Shown: positions 22,537 through 32,024 of the stretch, piece after piece
How positions within the stretch are numbered: position 1 is the first letter of the stretch
How the letters are laid out: each line of letters starts with the position of its first letter
DNA from: Phycisphaerales bacterium
Lineage (GTDB): Bacteria; Planctomycetota; Phycisphaerae; Phycisphaerales; UBA1924
NCBI GenBank assembly: GCA_022843545.1
Contig: JALHNL010000028.1
Coordinates: 1-32,603 of the forward strand
DNA length: 32,603 bases
Direction of reading: 5' to 3'
Notes under the pieces: model-generated
What the model was told of the DNA's origin: nothing
Seen by the model: only the letters and a program-made list of their open reading frames with translations
Database searches by the model: none
Made by a program: the position numbers and the translations under genes

Positions 22537-24201
22537 ATGCGCTATCTGTCCAGCCGCCGCGACCGCCGCATCTCCAACCTGCTTGATCGCCTTGAACCGC
22601 GCCAGATGCTGGCGAACTTCGAACAGACGATCACCGACTCGGACGGGGACGTCTTCACGATCTTCGCGAACAACTTCACGACGGATCCGTTCCCTTCGCC
22701 GATCGTGATCACGAACCCGGCCAGCCGGGTGCTCACGGTCAACGGTTCCACGGCCACCAGCGACATCAGCATCGCTCGCACGAGCCAGGTCGGCGACGGC
22801 ACGCTGAACCTCCATTCTGTGACGGTGAACGGGGACATTGACGAGCTGCTGCTGGATGGCTTTATCAACGTCGACGACTCCGGGGCCGCGGGCGACCCGG
22901 GCGTGGACATCAACGGCCGGGCCCGCGTGGTCAGCATTAACGGCACGCTCGGCGCCAACTTGAGCATCTCCGCAACTGGGCTGAACAACCGCACGACCCT
23001 CTTCATCAACACGCTTGAGGGCGGGGGGAACAATCTCAACCGGGGTCTGTTGGGCGTGGGCACGACTATTGAGACGGGCGGCATCTTCGAGTCGGTGTTC
23101 ATCGGGGCCGGCAATTTGTTTGACCTTCGTGCCAGGCGATTCGGGTCGGTCGTGGTCGAAGATGCGCTGCCGATCCTCATCTTCCGCGGTCCGCCCCCCT
23201 TTGAAGTCGGGTTGGTGTTCACCCTTCAGAGCTTCGACTCCGGGGCTCCGTACGGCGTGAAGACGGTCCGGCTGGATTGCCCCGTTGAAGACGGGCTGAT
23301 CGACAGCGCCAGCCCCATCCAGTCGGTGGTCTATGAGCGGGTCACCGAGAACCTGGGTGTCCCCGCCCGCGGTGCGATCAACTTCGGCAGGTTCGACATC
23401 CGTGCCGTCGGTCGCGTGGACTCGGTCAGAACCACGGACGGAACCATGAATGGCTCGCTCCGGGCGAGCAGCTTCGGCTTCATCCAGGCCGAGAACGGAC
23501 TTCTCGGCCTCATCGCGGGCCCTGATGCCCTCACCCGCGGCGGCCCCAGCACCGACACATTCAGCATCGGCTCGCTCCGAGGACAGTTCGCCGACGATCT
23601 GGTGGTCGAGTGCACCACTGGCATCTCTCAGATTCAGTTCGGCGTGCTCGACGATGTCGCCATCAACTCCGGCTGGATCGGGTCGATGGTTGTCACGGGC
23701 TCGGGCGGCGTGAGCGCTACGGGGCTGCAGATCAACCTCGACGCCACCCAGGCAGCCCGCAGCCGCGCGCTCGACACGGCGACCTTCGGCAGCCGCGTGA
23801 CCAACTCCGGCATCACCGTTCCGCAGAACAACGTGGGCACCGTCAGCATCACCGGCGGCCTGGTGAACACCAACATCTTCGTCGGCGTCGCGACGCCCGG
23901 CAACCTGTTCTCGGGCGACCCCTTCGGCGGCGCCAACTTCACCATGACCCGGATGAATCTCTACCAGGCCCCCGGACAGAACGTGGCCAACGGGGGTTGG
24001 ATCTCCGGCAGCATCGCGGCTCCTTCCATTTCCACCGTCTTCTCGCGCGTCCTGATCGACACCACCAACGGCGGCACCACGTTCGGGCTCGTGTTCAACA
24101 GCACCACCTCCATGAGCTTCCGCCGCCCGGACAACGGCACGATCTTCACCAACACCGGTTCCGGCTTCATCGTCGGGGACTTCCAGTTGCGGAACATCTG
24201 A
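22537..24201 (+). CDS. LEPR-XLL surface protein 2
   Basis: 554 residues, the closest relative of LEPR 1. The start at 22537 has GAGGGA 6-7 bases upstream and leads straight into the motif: basic MRYLSSRRDRRISNLLDR, LEPRQMLA (19-26), DSDGD (34-38). Matching blocks with LEPR 1 include GSTAxSDIxIxRxSQ, GxLNLHxxxVxGDIDEL, INGRARV/ITGRARV, LxARRFGxVVxE, SGAPYGVKT/FGAPFGIKT, QSxVYxxVTEN and DDVxIxxGWIG. The C-terminus is NGGTTFGLVF, SFRRPDNG and GDFQLRNI. A TATGCT box lies at 22473-22478. Role unknown; probably exposed on or exported to the cell surface. Confidence 0.85.
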   Translation: MRYLSSRRDRRISNLLDRLEPRQMLANFEQTITDSDGDVFTIFANNFTTDPFPSPIVITNPASRVLTVNGSTATSDISIARTSQVGDGTLNLHSVTVNGDIDELLLDGFINVDDSGAAGDPGVDINGRARVVSINGTLGANLSISATGLNNRTTLFINTLEGGGNNLNRGLLGVGTTIETGGIFESVFIGAGNLFDLRARRFGSVVVEDALPILIFRGPPPFEVGLVFTLQSFDSGAPYGVKTVRLDCPVEDGLIDSASPIQSVVYERVTENLGVPARGAINFGRFDIRAVGRVDSVRTTDGTMNGSLRASSFGFIQAENGLLGLIAGPDALTRGGPSTDTFSIGSLRGQFADDLVVECTTGISQIQFGVLDDVAINSGWIGSMVVTGSGGVSATGLQINLDATQAARSRALDTATFGSRVTNSGITVPQNNVGTVSITGGLVNTNIFVGVATPGNLFSGDPFGGANFTMTRMNLYQAPGQNVANGGWISGSIAAPSISTVFSRVLIDTTNGGTTFGLVFNSTTSMSFRRPDNGTIFTNTGSGFIVGDFQLRNI

Positions 24202-24231
24202 TAGGGCACGGTTAGCCAACCCAGTCACTCC

Positions 24232-24270
24232 CCGCGGGCGGCCCTGAACAGGCCGCCCGCGGTCGTTTTT
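24232..24270 (+). terminator. Terminator after LEPR-XLL 2
   Basis: CCGCGGGCGGCC (24232-24243) pairs perfectly with GGCCGCCCGCGG (24251-24262) across a 7-base loop, followed by TCGTTTTT. Confidence 0.92.
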
Positions 24271-24417
24271 CGCGTCCAGTAACGTCTGACAGGCCGATGG
24301 CCGATCCATGATCGGGAGACGTACGTATCTCTAGAGGCCCCGCCCGCCGGGTTGGGATGTGTACGCTCTGCCCATACCCGGACTGGGGTCAAGACTGTGA
24401 AGCTGGAGAAGCACCGG

Positions 24418-25998
24418 ATGCGCAAGCCCGCGAAGATCGAATCCGACCGCCGCCCGTGCGAGGCGTTGGAGCCCCGCACGCTGCTGGCTTCCGCTCCTGT
24501 GGTCTACCAGGGCTCCGACATCGACGGCGACCAGTACACGATCACGCTTCGCGGCGGGGGCACCATGGTGGTGACGCCCCAGCCCAACGGAGGCATCGCC
24601 AGCATTGTGCTCAGCGGGACCACGCAGGACTCTTCCCTCTCGATCAGCCTGCGACGGACCAACGGCAGCACCGGCGCGGTGGCTCTGGGCTCGCTCGCGG
24701 GCGACGGGGACGAGTCCATCGCCCTCCGCGAGTTCATCGCCCCGGCGGTGGACCTGATCGGTTCGGGCATCAACCTGCCCGGGGGCGTGCGCGCGATCAA
24801 GCTCCGTGACGTGACCACCGGCGCGGACATCACCGCGGGCGGGCAGGCGGGCGACACCGTCGACCTGCGCTTCCGCTTCGTCAGCAACGCGTCGAACAAC
24901 GAGCTCTCCGAGTTCACCTTCGCGGGGCGCGTCGAGCAGTTCGCCGCTTCGGCGGTCTTCTTCCTGACGCTCGAAGCGCCCTCGATGGGCAAGATCTTCA
25001 TCACCGGGCTTCAGGGCGCGGGCGTGCAGGGCAACGCCAACTCGTTCTCCCTCAACCTCACCGCCACCGACGTGGTCCGCTCGCTGGACCGCGTGCTCAT
25101 CACCGGCACGCTCAGCAGCGGCAACTGGACGCTCGCCCGCGCCGTGGACTGGCTGCAGTTCGGCTCCACGGGCGCCAACTGGCAGATCTCCGCGCCCGGG
25201 CAGGTCCGCCTCATCCGCGCCTCAAACACCCTTGACGGCACCATGACCTTCGGCTCCGTCCGGACCATCCGCGTGGGTGGGACGTTCTCCGCCGTGCTCA
25301 ACACCAACCAGCCCAACCAGTTCCCGGTGGGCTTGCTGTCCGTCCGCGCCCTCAATTACGCCGACGGCGAACTGAACATGGCTGACCAGACTATCGGCCA
25401 GGTCTTCGGGCATGACTGGGCCGACGGGGGCATCTCCGCCTTGCGCATGGTTTCGTTCCGCATGGTCGAGGGGCGCGGCTTCGCCGGCGGGCTGGCCCGC
25501 ACGGAGTTCCGCCTCAGCGACGACGTCGGGCCCTTCGGCCTGGGCCGCTTTGTCGTCGAGGGCGTCGCCACCGGTTCCACCGTCCGCGTCGACGGCGACA
25601 CCCGCTCCGTCCGCATCGGCACCATCTCCGCCTTCCGCTTCTTCTGCGGCGTGCAGGAGGGCTTTGAAGAGTTGCCCTCGTCCATCCAGGACTTCAACCT
25701 CACGCGCGGTCGCATCGACTCGTTCGTGGTCAAGGAACGGTTCCGCACCGACATCTTCGGCAACCCGATCTTCTCGGTCGCGAACCTGCAGCTCGCCGCT
25801 CGCTCGATCGGGAACGTCATTCTCGACGCCCGCATCAACTTCGCCAACAACAACCAGGACTTCGGCGTCGTCGCCGATCGCCTGGACCGCATCCGCTACG
25901 CCACCAGCCGGACTCAGTCCGTGATCGCCACCAACCTCGAGCAGCCCGGCTCGGGCCTGGCCTTCGGCACCCAGCGGTTCCTGGTCCGGATCGTCTGA
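24418..25998 (+). CDS. LEPR-XLL surface protein 3
   Basis: 526 residues from ATG 24418 (GGAG 9 bases upstream); a GTG at 24397 could add seven residues. The layout is MRKPAKIESDRRPCEA, LEPRTLLA (17-24), then DIDGDQYTI (34-42). The body is beta-rich with recurring I-x-V/L strands (RTIRVGGTF, RLIRASNTLDGTMTFGSV, RFVVEGVATGSTVRVDGDTRSVRIGTI). The C-terminal module is more divergent: NNNQDFGVVADRLDRIRYAT, ending QRFLVRIV. A TACGCT box at 24362-24367 lies 50 bases before the ATG. No clear terminator follows before LEPR 4. Confidence 0.83.
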   Translation: MRKPAKIESDRRPCEALEPRTLLASAPVVYQGSDIDGDQYTITLRGGGTMVVTPQPNGGIASIVLSGTTQDSSLSISLRRTNGSTGAVALGSLAGDGDESIALREFIAPAVDLIGSGINLPGGVRAIKLRDVTTGADITAGGQAGDTVDLRFRFVSNASNNELSEFTFAGRVEQFAASAVFFLTLEAPSMGKIFITGLQGAGVQGNANSFSLNLTATDVVRSLDRVLITGTLSSGNWTLARAVDWLQFGSTGANWQISAPGQVRLIRASNTLDGTMTFGSVRTIRVGGTFSAVLNTNQPNQFPVGLLSVRALNYADGELNMADQTIGQVFGHDWADGGISALRMVSFRMVEGRGFAGGLARTEFRLSDDVGPFGLGRFVVEGVATGSTVRVDGDTRSVRIGTISAFRFFCGVQEGFEELPSSIQDFNLTRGRIDSFVVKERFRTDIFGNPIFSVANLQLAARSIGNVILDARINFANNNQDFGVVADRLDRIRYATSRTQSVIATNLEQPGSGLAFGTQRFLVRIV

Positions 25999-26110
25999 AC
26001 CGTCAGAAACACGCCTCCACCGGCCCGGTTCGGGCGTATAGCCTTTTGTTCGCGTGGTCAGCCCCCGGGGAATGAACCCGGGCGGGCCGTCGCGTCAAGG
26101 GGAGGCCGTG

Positions 26111-28111
26111 ATGATTGATCGAACTCGCGCGCGGCAGGCCCGGGCCCTGCCTGCGAACCTGATCGCCCTCGAAGCCCGCACGCTGCTCGACGCCACCTTC
26201 ACCGGCACCGACAGCGACGGCGACGAATACACCATCAACCTCGTGGGCGAGGGCACGCTCGACGTGCTCACCAGCGGGGCCAATCAAACCGGCTCCATTT
26301 CGTCCATCACCGCCTCAGGCACCGAACTGCTCAGCAGGCTGTCCATCTCGGTGAACAAGGCCGGCGGCGGCAACGGCCGCGTCGTGCTGGGCGGCCTCTC
26401 CGCCGACGACCTGGAGAGCTTCATCGCCCCCGACGTGGACCTGGAGAGCGGCTCGATCACCGTGAACACCCTGGGCACGCTCGTGCTGGGCGACATCCTC
26501 GGCGGCGGGCTCTTCGGCGACTCGGCCGACGAGTCCCGCTCGATGTCCATCACCCTCCGGCGCGTCAGCACGCCAGCGCAGGTCACGGCCTCCATCACCA
26601 CCGGCGGCCGAATTTCGACCTTCACGGCTCAGGAGTGGTCGGGCCCGGGCACGCTCACCGCGATCACCATCGGCCAGCTGAGCATCACCGGCGGTTCGGG
26701 TTCCAGCGGCGCGTTCTCGCCCGACCTTGAACTCTCCGGGTTCCAGGGCGTGGTGCAGACGCTCGGGCGCGCCCGGATCGCCGGGGAAGTGTCCGGAACC
26801 TGGACCATCAGCGGCGCGAGCGGGCCGATCGAGGCCGGGCTCGTGAGCAACATGGCCCTGACCGTCAGCGGACGGCTCGACGGGCTGCGCTCTCGCCTGG
26901 ACCTGACCGCCACCGTGATCGCGGTGTCCATCGGCTTCTTCGAGGCCAAGGGCGTGATGGGCGGTTCGGTGAACTACAGCGGCGCCGACGCCAAGGGCGT
27001 GGGCATCAAGTCCATCAAGGCGGCCAACATCGTGAACTTCACCGCGCTGGGCGACCCCGCCGCGGGACGGATCGACACGCTCGCGTCCGCCGGCGGGCTC
27101 ACCGGATCCGTGACCGCGCCCGCGCTGCTCACCCTCTCGGCCAAGGGCAACGCCGAGCTGGCTCTCAGCCTCACCGGCATCACCGGCCAGACCTCGCTCC
27201 GCCGGGCCACGTTCGGCGGCACGCTCACCGGCACCTGGAACATCACGGGCGACGTCGGGTCCATCTCCACCCGGGGCGACGCCAACACGCTGGGCATCGG
27301 CACCAACGCCCGCGTGAACACCCTTTCCATCGGCGGCGCGGCGAACGACCTCAGCGTCGTCTGCGACACCCTGGGCACGCTCAGCAGCCGCGCCGCGATG
27401 TCCGCCACCGTCGATGTCAACGGCGTCACCTCGCGCGGGCGCTCCGCCGACACCATCCGCAGCGGCGGCGCGATGGCGATCACCATGCTCGACACCCCCG
27501 GCGCGATCGGCGCGATCCAGGCCGTGACGATGACGGGGCAGATCACGGGGCAAACGCTCGCGTCGCTGCGCGTCACCGGAGCCCGCAACGTGCCGGGCGA
27601 CGCCGACGACCTGTCGATCCGCATGGCCGGGACCGACTCGCGCGGCACCAGCGTCGGGCGCATCGATGTCCGCGGCACGTTCCTCGATTCCGGCCTTTAC
27701 GTCGCCGGCAACATCCTGGCCGCGTCGTTCGGTCGCCTGATCGGTTCGCAGGTCGCCGCGGGCTCCGCCGACCTGCTCAGTGAGCTGCCCGCCGACCTCA
27801 CGTTCCTGATCCCGAACCTGCCCGAAGGTCTGGGCGTGATCAACTCGCTCAAGGTGACGCAGAAGTTTGATCTCGCGGTCACCGCGTTCACCAACTCCAT
27901 CGTCGCGGCGCGCGCGATCGGAACCGCGTCCGTCACGGGCCGCTCGGTGGACCAGAGCACGGGCACCCCCTTCGGCTTCGCTGCCGACTTCATCAAGGCG
28001 CTCTCGCTGCGCACGCCCGCCGGCGGCTCGATCTCTTACAAGAACCTAACGAATCCCGAGGTGCTCTTCCCGGTGGGCAACCCCAGTGATATCCGGGTGT
28101 CAGTGCTTTGA
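26111..28111 (+). CDS. LEPR-XLL surface protein 4
   Basis: The longest of the six, 666 residues from ATG 26111, which has AAGGGGAGG just upstream. The N-terminus is MIDRTRARQARALPANLIA, LEARTLLD (20-27), then DSDGDEYTI (34-42) and GEGTLDV. The body repeats the short pattern G-x-(I/L)-x-(S/T)-(L/I) many times (LGTLVLGDI, RISTFTAQEW, LGTLSSRAAM, RVNTLSIGGAANDL, VGRIDVRGTF), as expected for a parallel beta-solenoid. The C-terminal module is STGTPFGFAADFIKALSLRT and ends SDIRVSVL. A TATAGCCT stretch (26037-26044) could be the -10 box. Role unknown. Confidence 0.83.
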   Translation: MIDRTRARQARALPANLIALEARTLLDATFTGTDSDGDEYTINLVGEGTLDVLTSGANQTGSISSITASGTELLSRLSISVNKAGGGNGRVVLGGLSADDLESFIAPDVDLESGSITVNTLGTLVLGDILGGGLFGDSADESRSMSITLRRVSTPAQVTASITTGGRISTFTAQEWSGPGTLTAITIGQLSITGGSGSSGAFSPDLELSGFQGVVQTLGRARIAGEVSGTWTISGASGPIEAGLVSNMALTVSGRLDGLRSRLDLTATVIAVSIGFFEAKGVMGGSVNYSGADAKGVGIKSIKAANIVNFTALGDPAAGRIDTLASAGGLTGSVTAPALLTLSAKGNAELALSLTGITGQTSLRRATFGGTLTGTWNITGDVGSISTRGDANTLGIGTNARVNTLSIGGAANDLSVVCDTLGTLSSRAAMSATVDVNGVTSRGRSADTIRSGGAMAITMLDTPGAIGAIQAVTMTGQITGQTLASLRVTGARNVPGDADDLSIRMAGTDSRGTSVGRIDVRGTFLDSGLYVAGNILAASFGRLIGSQVAAGSADLLSELPADLTFLIPNLPEGLGVINSLKVTQKFDLAVTAFTNSIVAARAIGTASVTGRSVDQSTGTPFGFAADFIKALSLRTPAGGSISYKNLTNPEVLFPVGNPSDIRVSVL

Positions 28112-28277
28112 TGGAGTCACGCAACACTTGGCCGGATCACTCGTTAGGGAGTGTGCGGGCTTGCCGACATACGATGGCGGTCGGGGAAACCCGGCACCAC
28201 AGGGGGGATGACGGGCGGACGCCCGCTTCCCGAATCTTCCGACCGCAGCCCTTCCGACCCAGACCGCCGGAGCACTC

Positions 28278-30125
28278 ATGAACATCCAAACCAACCGCCG
28301 TCCTTCCGACCTGCTCGAGGCTCTGGAGCCTCGCCAACTGCTGGCCTCGCTGTTCAACTTCACGGACACTGACGGCGACATCGTGACGGTGAAGCTCACC
28401 GGCGCGGGGACCGTGACGCAGAACAACGACAACTTCGAACTGAACAACACCGACGCGGGGAGCAAGCTCACCCTGTCCGTAAGGCAGCAGGGCGGGGGTG
28501 ACGGGCGGTTCAGCTTCGTGGGCGCGCTGGGCACGCCCGGCGGCGGCACCGCGCCCTTGGCCTCGCTCGACGCCCGTCTGGTGGACTTCCTCGCCACCTC
28601 CACGGTCGACGTCCGCGAGACCAAGTTCGTCCGCGTCGGCACGGTGTCGACCGGCTCGGTCTTCAACATCAGCACGCCCACCGGCGGGCGCGTCGCGATC
28701 AACGCTGTGCTGGGCGCTCGGGGCTTCATCGACGCCGACCCGCTGAACCCGACCACCACCGCCGCGTTCAACGTTGTCGGCAACGTCTCCTCGTTCATCG
28801 CTGACAACACGCTCGCCGGGCGCGTGCTAGCCGCCACGGGCACCGTCGCGCTCATCCGCACCAAGACCAATCTGGGCGGCGGCTTCGTCGCGCTCAACTA
28901 CGGCAACATCACCGCGGGCGGCGTGCTCTCCGCGAGGTTGGCGGCCTCCACGCCCGACGCCAAGGGCTTCTCCTTCGGCACGATCCGCGCCATCGGCGGC
29001 GCGGCCGACGCGGGCGTGGGCCCCGGCATCCAGCAGCCCGAGGGACGCATCAAGGCGATCATCGCCCCCTCCTGGAGCGTGGGCGGCATCCGCGGCACGG
29101 GCATCGACCTGCTCCGCATCACCGGCGATTTCTCGCCCCTGGTCCTCAATCTGCAGAACGCCGAGGCCGGCTCCGTGGCCGCGCCCTTCGCCATCAAGAC
29201 CGGCTTCATCGGCGGTCAGTGGGACACGCAGACGAACGCCGGGCAGCCCCAGGTCTTCTTCAACGCCCCGATCGGCACCCTCCGCATCGGCTCCCTGGGC
29301 GACAACTTCGGCATCGACTCCATCGGCAGCAACGTGAACGTCAGGAACCTCGCTTTCACCGGCAACTCACCGATCGTGGGCGAGTTCGAGTTCAACAGCA
29401 TCGGCACGCTCTCCAGCCGCTCGGCGCTGGGCGGCGAGTGGGACCTCACTGGGGCCCTGAACGGCTTCTCGATCGGTACGCTCCGCGCGCCCAGCCTTGC
29501 CGCCTTTGACCTGGAGGCCCCCGGCGCCGTGAGGGCCATCACGACCAACGCCATCCAGTCCTCGAACCTGGAGGCCGCCGCGATCGCGACGCTTTCGGTC
29601 CGCCGGGGCACGGGCGGTCAGGGCAACATCGGCGAGTCCAGCTTCAACCTCAATACCGACCTGGGCAACGGCGACGCCGTCCGCACCTTCTTCGTCGCCG
29701 GGGTCATGAGCAACAGCTTACTCACCACCCAGGCCGGCAACATCGACCGCTTCACCGCGGGCAACATCGATGATGTTCAGGTCTTCGTGAAGCTCAGCGG
29801 CTGGCCTGACTTCAGCTCCTTCGCCGGGTTTGACTCGTCGGGCATCATCCGTCGATTCACGCTCACCCAGCGCTTCGCCGACCCCGGCGACGCCATGGTG
29901 GACTCCACGGTCGTCGCCGGCACCATCTCGAACATCGCCATCGCCGGCAGCGTGGACCTCACCAACGGCGGCACGGCCTACGGCTTCGGCGCCGCCACCT
30001 TCGGCAAGATCACCATGCGCAGCACCACAGGATCGATCCTGAAGCCGGTAGTCAACAGCGTGGGCGACACCAACCCCTTCGCCCCCACGGCTTCCGACTT
30101 CATCTTCCGCGTCTACGCGATCTGA
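28278..30125 (+). CDS. LEPR-XLL surface protein 5
   Basis: 615 residues; GGAG lies 6 bases before the ATG. The N-terminus is MNIQTNRRPSDLLEA, LEPRQLLA (16-23), then DTDGDIVTVKL (30-40) and GAGTV. The body has beta-solenoid-like repeats with IGTL/IRAI turns (IGTLRIGSLGDNFGID, IGTLSSRSALGGEW, IGTLRAPSL, FGTIRAIGG). The C-terminal module NGGTAYGFGAATFGKITMRST, then KPVVNS and SDFIFRVYAI at the end, is closest to that of LEPR 6. A TACGAT box is at 28170-28175. A strong terminator follows the gene. Confidence 0.84.
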   Translation: MNIQTNRRPSDLLEALEPRQLLASLFNFTDTDGDIVTVKLTGAGTVTQNNDNFELNNTDAGSKLTLSVRQQGGGDGRFSFVGALGTPGGGTAPLASLDARLVDFLATSTVDVRETKFVRVGTVSTGSVFNISTPTGGRVAINAVLGARGFIDADPLNPTTTAAFNVVGNVSSFIADNTLAGRVLAATGTVALIRTKTNLGGGFVALNYGNITAGGVLSARLAASTPDAKGFSFGTIRAIGGAADAGVGPGIQQPEGRIKAIIAPSWSVGGIRGTGIDLLRITGDFSPLVLNLQNAEAGSVAAPFAIKTGFIGGQWDTQTNAGQPQVFFNAPIGTLRIGSLGDNFGIDSIGSNVNVRNLAFTGNSPIVGEFEFNSIGTLSSRSALGGEWDLTGALNGFSIGTLRAPSLAAFDLEAPGAVRAITTNAIQSSNLEAAAIATLSVRRGTGGQGNIGESSFNLNTDLGNGDAVRTFFVAGVMSNSLLTTQAGNIDRFTAGNIDDVQVFVKLSGWPDFSSFAGFDSSGIIRRFTLTQRFADPGDAMVDSTVVAGTISNIAIAGSVDLTNGGTAYGFGAATFGKITMRSTTGSILKPVVNSVGDTNPFAPTASDFIFRVYAI

Positions 30126-30145
30126 TCGCTTCAGTCCGTTCCCAG

Positions 30146-30173
30146 ACGCCCCGGGCCGTCCCGGGGCGTTTTC
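30146..30173 (+). terminator. Terminator between LEPR-XLL 5 and 6
   Basis: ACGCCCCGGG (30146-30155) pairs perfectly with CCCGGGGCGT (30160-30169) across CCGT, followed by TTTCGTTG. Confidence 0.88.
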
Positions 30174-30212
30174 GTTGTCGCTCTGCACCGGCTTCATCCG
30201 AAGAGACTCGTC

Positions 30213-31991
30213 ATGCACACCCCGCTTCCCTTCGCGGCCCTGGAATCACGCACTCTGCTCGCCGGCGTCCAGACCTTCATCGACTCCGACGGCGACGAGG
30301 TGACCGTGCGCCTGTCGGGCCCCGGCACGTTGAGCGTAAGCCTCACCGGCCAGACCGGGCCGATCACGGGCCTTGGGCTCACGGGGACAACGCCCGCCAG
30401 CCGGCTGTCGATCAGCGTGAAGCAGGCGGGCGGGGGCAACGGCCAGGTGCTGCTGAACGAAGTGAACACGACCCCGGGCCTCGTGCTGGGAGCCTTGGAC
30501 GCCAAGGCCGCCAATCTGCAGGATTGCACGCTCGACCTCGCCGCCATCACGCGCTTCATCGTGCGCGACATCAGCAACTCCGACCTCAACCTGGCCACTC
30601 CCGCGGGCAAGTCTGTATCCATCATCGCGCGGGACCTCATTGACGCCAACTTCCAGGTGACGGGCGAGGTCTCGTCCCTTGCCGTGCTCACGTCGGACAC
30701 AAGCACCGACGTGGTCGCCTCCGGACGGATCGCCAAGATCGTCATCACCGATCTGGCGGGCGAGTGGTCCGCCGCGACATACGGCGTGGTCACGATTTCC
30801 AATCTGTTCACGGGCGAACTGCAGAACACCGCGGTGGACGCCAAGGGTGTCGCCTTCTCTTCGGTCTTCATCGGCTTTGGCGAGGGCGGCTTCCTGGGCC
30901 GACCGGGCGGCAACGGCACGGGGCTCATCAACCGGCTGACCATCAGCAACTGGATCGATCAGGACGGCGGGCTCCAAGGGCGGATCTTCGCCAGCGGGAT
31001 CGGCACGCTGCGCGTGACGGGCACGCTCGCGCTGGAGTTCATCGAACTCTCCGAGGCCCCGGCGGCCTTCTCCATCAAGTCCGCGTTCATCCAAACGCTC
31101 GACACCGAGATCCGCCTCGCCGCGCGCGTCGGCGCGGTGCGCATCGGCACGTCGCTGGAAGGCGCTCGCTTCCTCGGCGGCACCAACACCGTCGATGTCC
31201 GCTCGCTCACGTTCTTCGACGACGGGCAGGTTCGAGGCGAGTACCGCATGGCCACGCTGGGCTCGCTCAGGACCGGCACAGGGCTGAACAGCCAGTGGAT
31301 CTTCACCGGGCAGGATTCTCGTGGTTACTCGGTCCGCAGCATGACCCTTGACGCGTTGTTCGGGTCCATCTCCACACCGCCGGGCGCGGGCATCCGCTCG
31401 CTGCGAACCTCCCGGATTGACGGCGCGACGATCGACGCGGGCTTCATCGACTCGCTGCGTGTGCAAGACCGCTTCTCGAATCAGGAACTCACGCAGACCG
31501 AGATCCGCCTGCGCGGGCAGAACGCCAAGGGCTTCGCGCTCACCTCGGCGCTCGTGGGCGGGACCGTCACCGACTCGCTCATCACGACCGACACGGGCAA
31601 CGTCGGCTCATTCACCGCGGGGTCGTTCCGCAACTCGCAGTTCTACGTCGCCCGCGACCCCCTGGCCACCATCTTCTTCGATTCCCAGGCCGGGATCGGC
31701 AACGCGGGCGTGCTGTCCAGGTTCCGTCTCACCGACAGCGTGCCGGCCGACGGCTCCGCCTTCGCACCAACGTCCTTCGTCCGCGCCGGAACCATCTCCA
31801 GCGTCATCATCAACGGCGACATCGACGACCAGAATCTGGCCGTGCAGTTCGGCTTCGGCGCCCGCGTCTTCGGGGCGTTCACCATGCGCACCGCGCAGGG
31901 CGCAACGTTCAAGCCCGTGATCTCGCCCACTCCCGGCGACACCATTCCGCTGGGTGTGGACTCCGAATTCGTCATCCGCGTCTTCGCCTGA
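30213..31991 (+). CDS. LEPR-XLL surface protein 6
   Basis: 592 residues with the shortest leader: MHTPLPFAA, LESRTLLA (10-17), then DSDGDEVTVRL (24-34) and GPGTLSV. GAAGAG lies upstream of the ATG. The body has beta-rich repeats such as ITRFIVRDI, VSSLAVLTS, IAKIVITDL, IGTLRVTGTL and VGAVRIGTS. The C-terminal module is FGFGARVFGAFTMRTAQG, FKPVISPTPGD, ending SEFVIRVFA, closely matching LEPR 5. The strong terminator upstream means it needs its own promoter, but only 40 bases lie between terminator and ATG and I see no clear one there. Confidence 0.84.
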   Translation: MHTPLPFAALESRTLLAGVQTFIDSDGDEVTVRLSGPGTLSVSLTGQTGPITGLGLTGTTPASRLSISVKQAGGGNGQVLLNEVNTTPGLVLGALDAKAANLQDCTLDLAAITRFIVRDISNSDLNLATPAGKSVSIIARDLIDANFQVTGEVSSLAVLTSDTSTDVVASGRIAKIVITDLAGEWSAATYGVVTISNLFTGELQNTAVDAKGVAFSSVFIGFGEGGFLGRPGGNGTGLINRLTISNWIDQDGGLQGRIFASGIGTLRVTGTLALEFIELSEAPAAFSIKSAFIQTLDTEIRLAARVGAVRIGTSLEGARFLGGTNTVDVRSLTFFDDGQVRGEYRMATLGSLRTGTGLNSQWIFTGQDSRGYSVRSMTLDALFGSISTPPGAGIRSLRTSRIDGATIDAGFIDSLRVQDRFSNQELTQTEIRLRGQNAKGFALTSALVGGTVTDSLITTDTGNVGSFTAGSFRNSQFYVARDPLATIFFDSQAGIGNAGVLSRFRLTDSVPADGSAFAPTSFVRAGTISSVIINGDIDDQNLAVQFGFGARVFGAFTMRTAQGATFKPVISPTPGDTIPLGVDSEFVIRVFA

Positions 31992-32024
31992 ACGACCCCG
32001 CCCGCCCGCCGCGCCCCGGCGTGC

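Noticed and set aside
22219-24309. A 696-codon open frame on the minus strand across LEPR-XLL 2
   Set aside because: Antisense shadow. The plus strand has a Shine-Dalgarno, the LEPR motif and a paralogue of equal length.
20630-31991. The six tandem paralogues as type V autotransporters or RTX adhesins
   Set aside because: There is no Sec signal peptide, no C-terminal beta-barrel and no GGxGxD nonapeptide repeats. The LEPR-XLL motif explains the N-terminus better.
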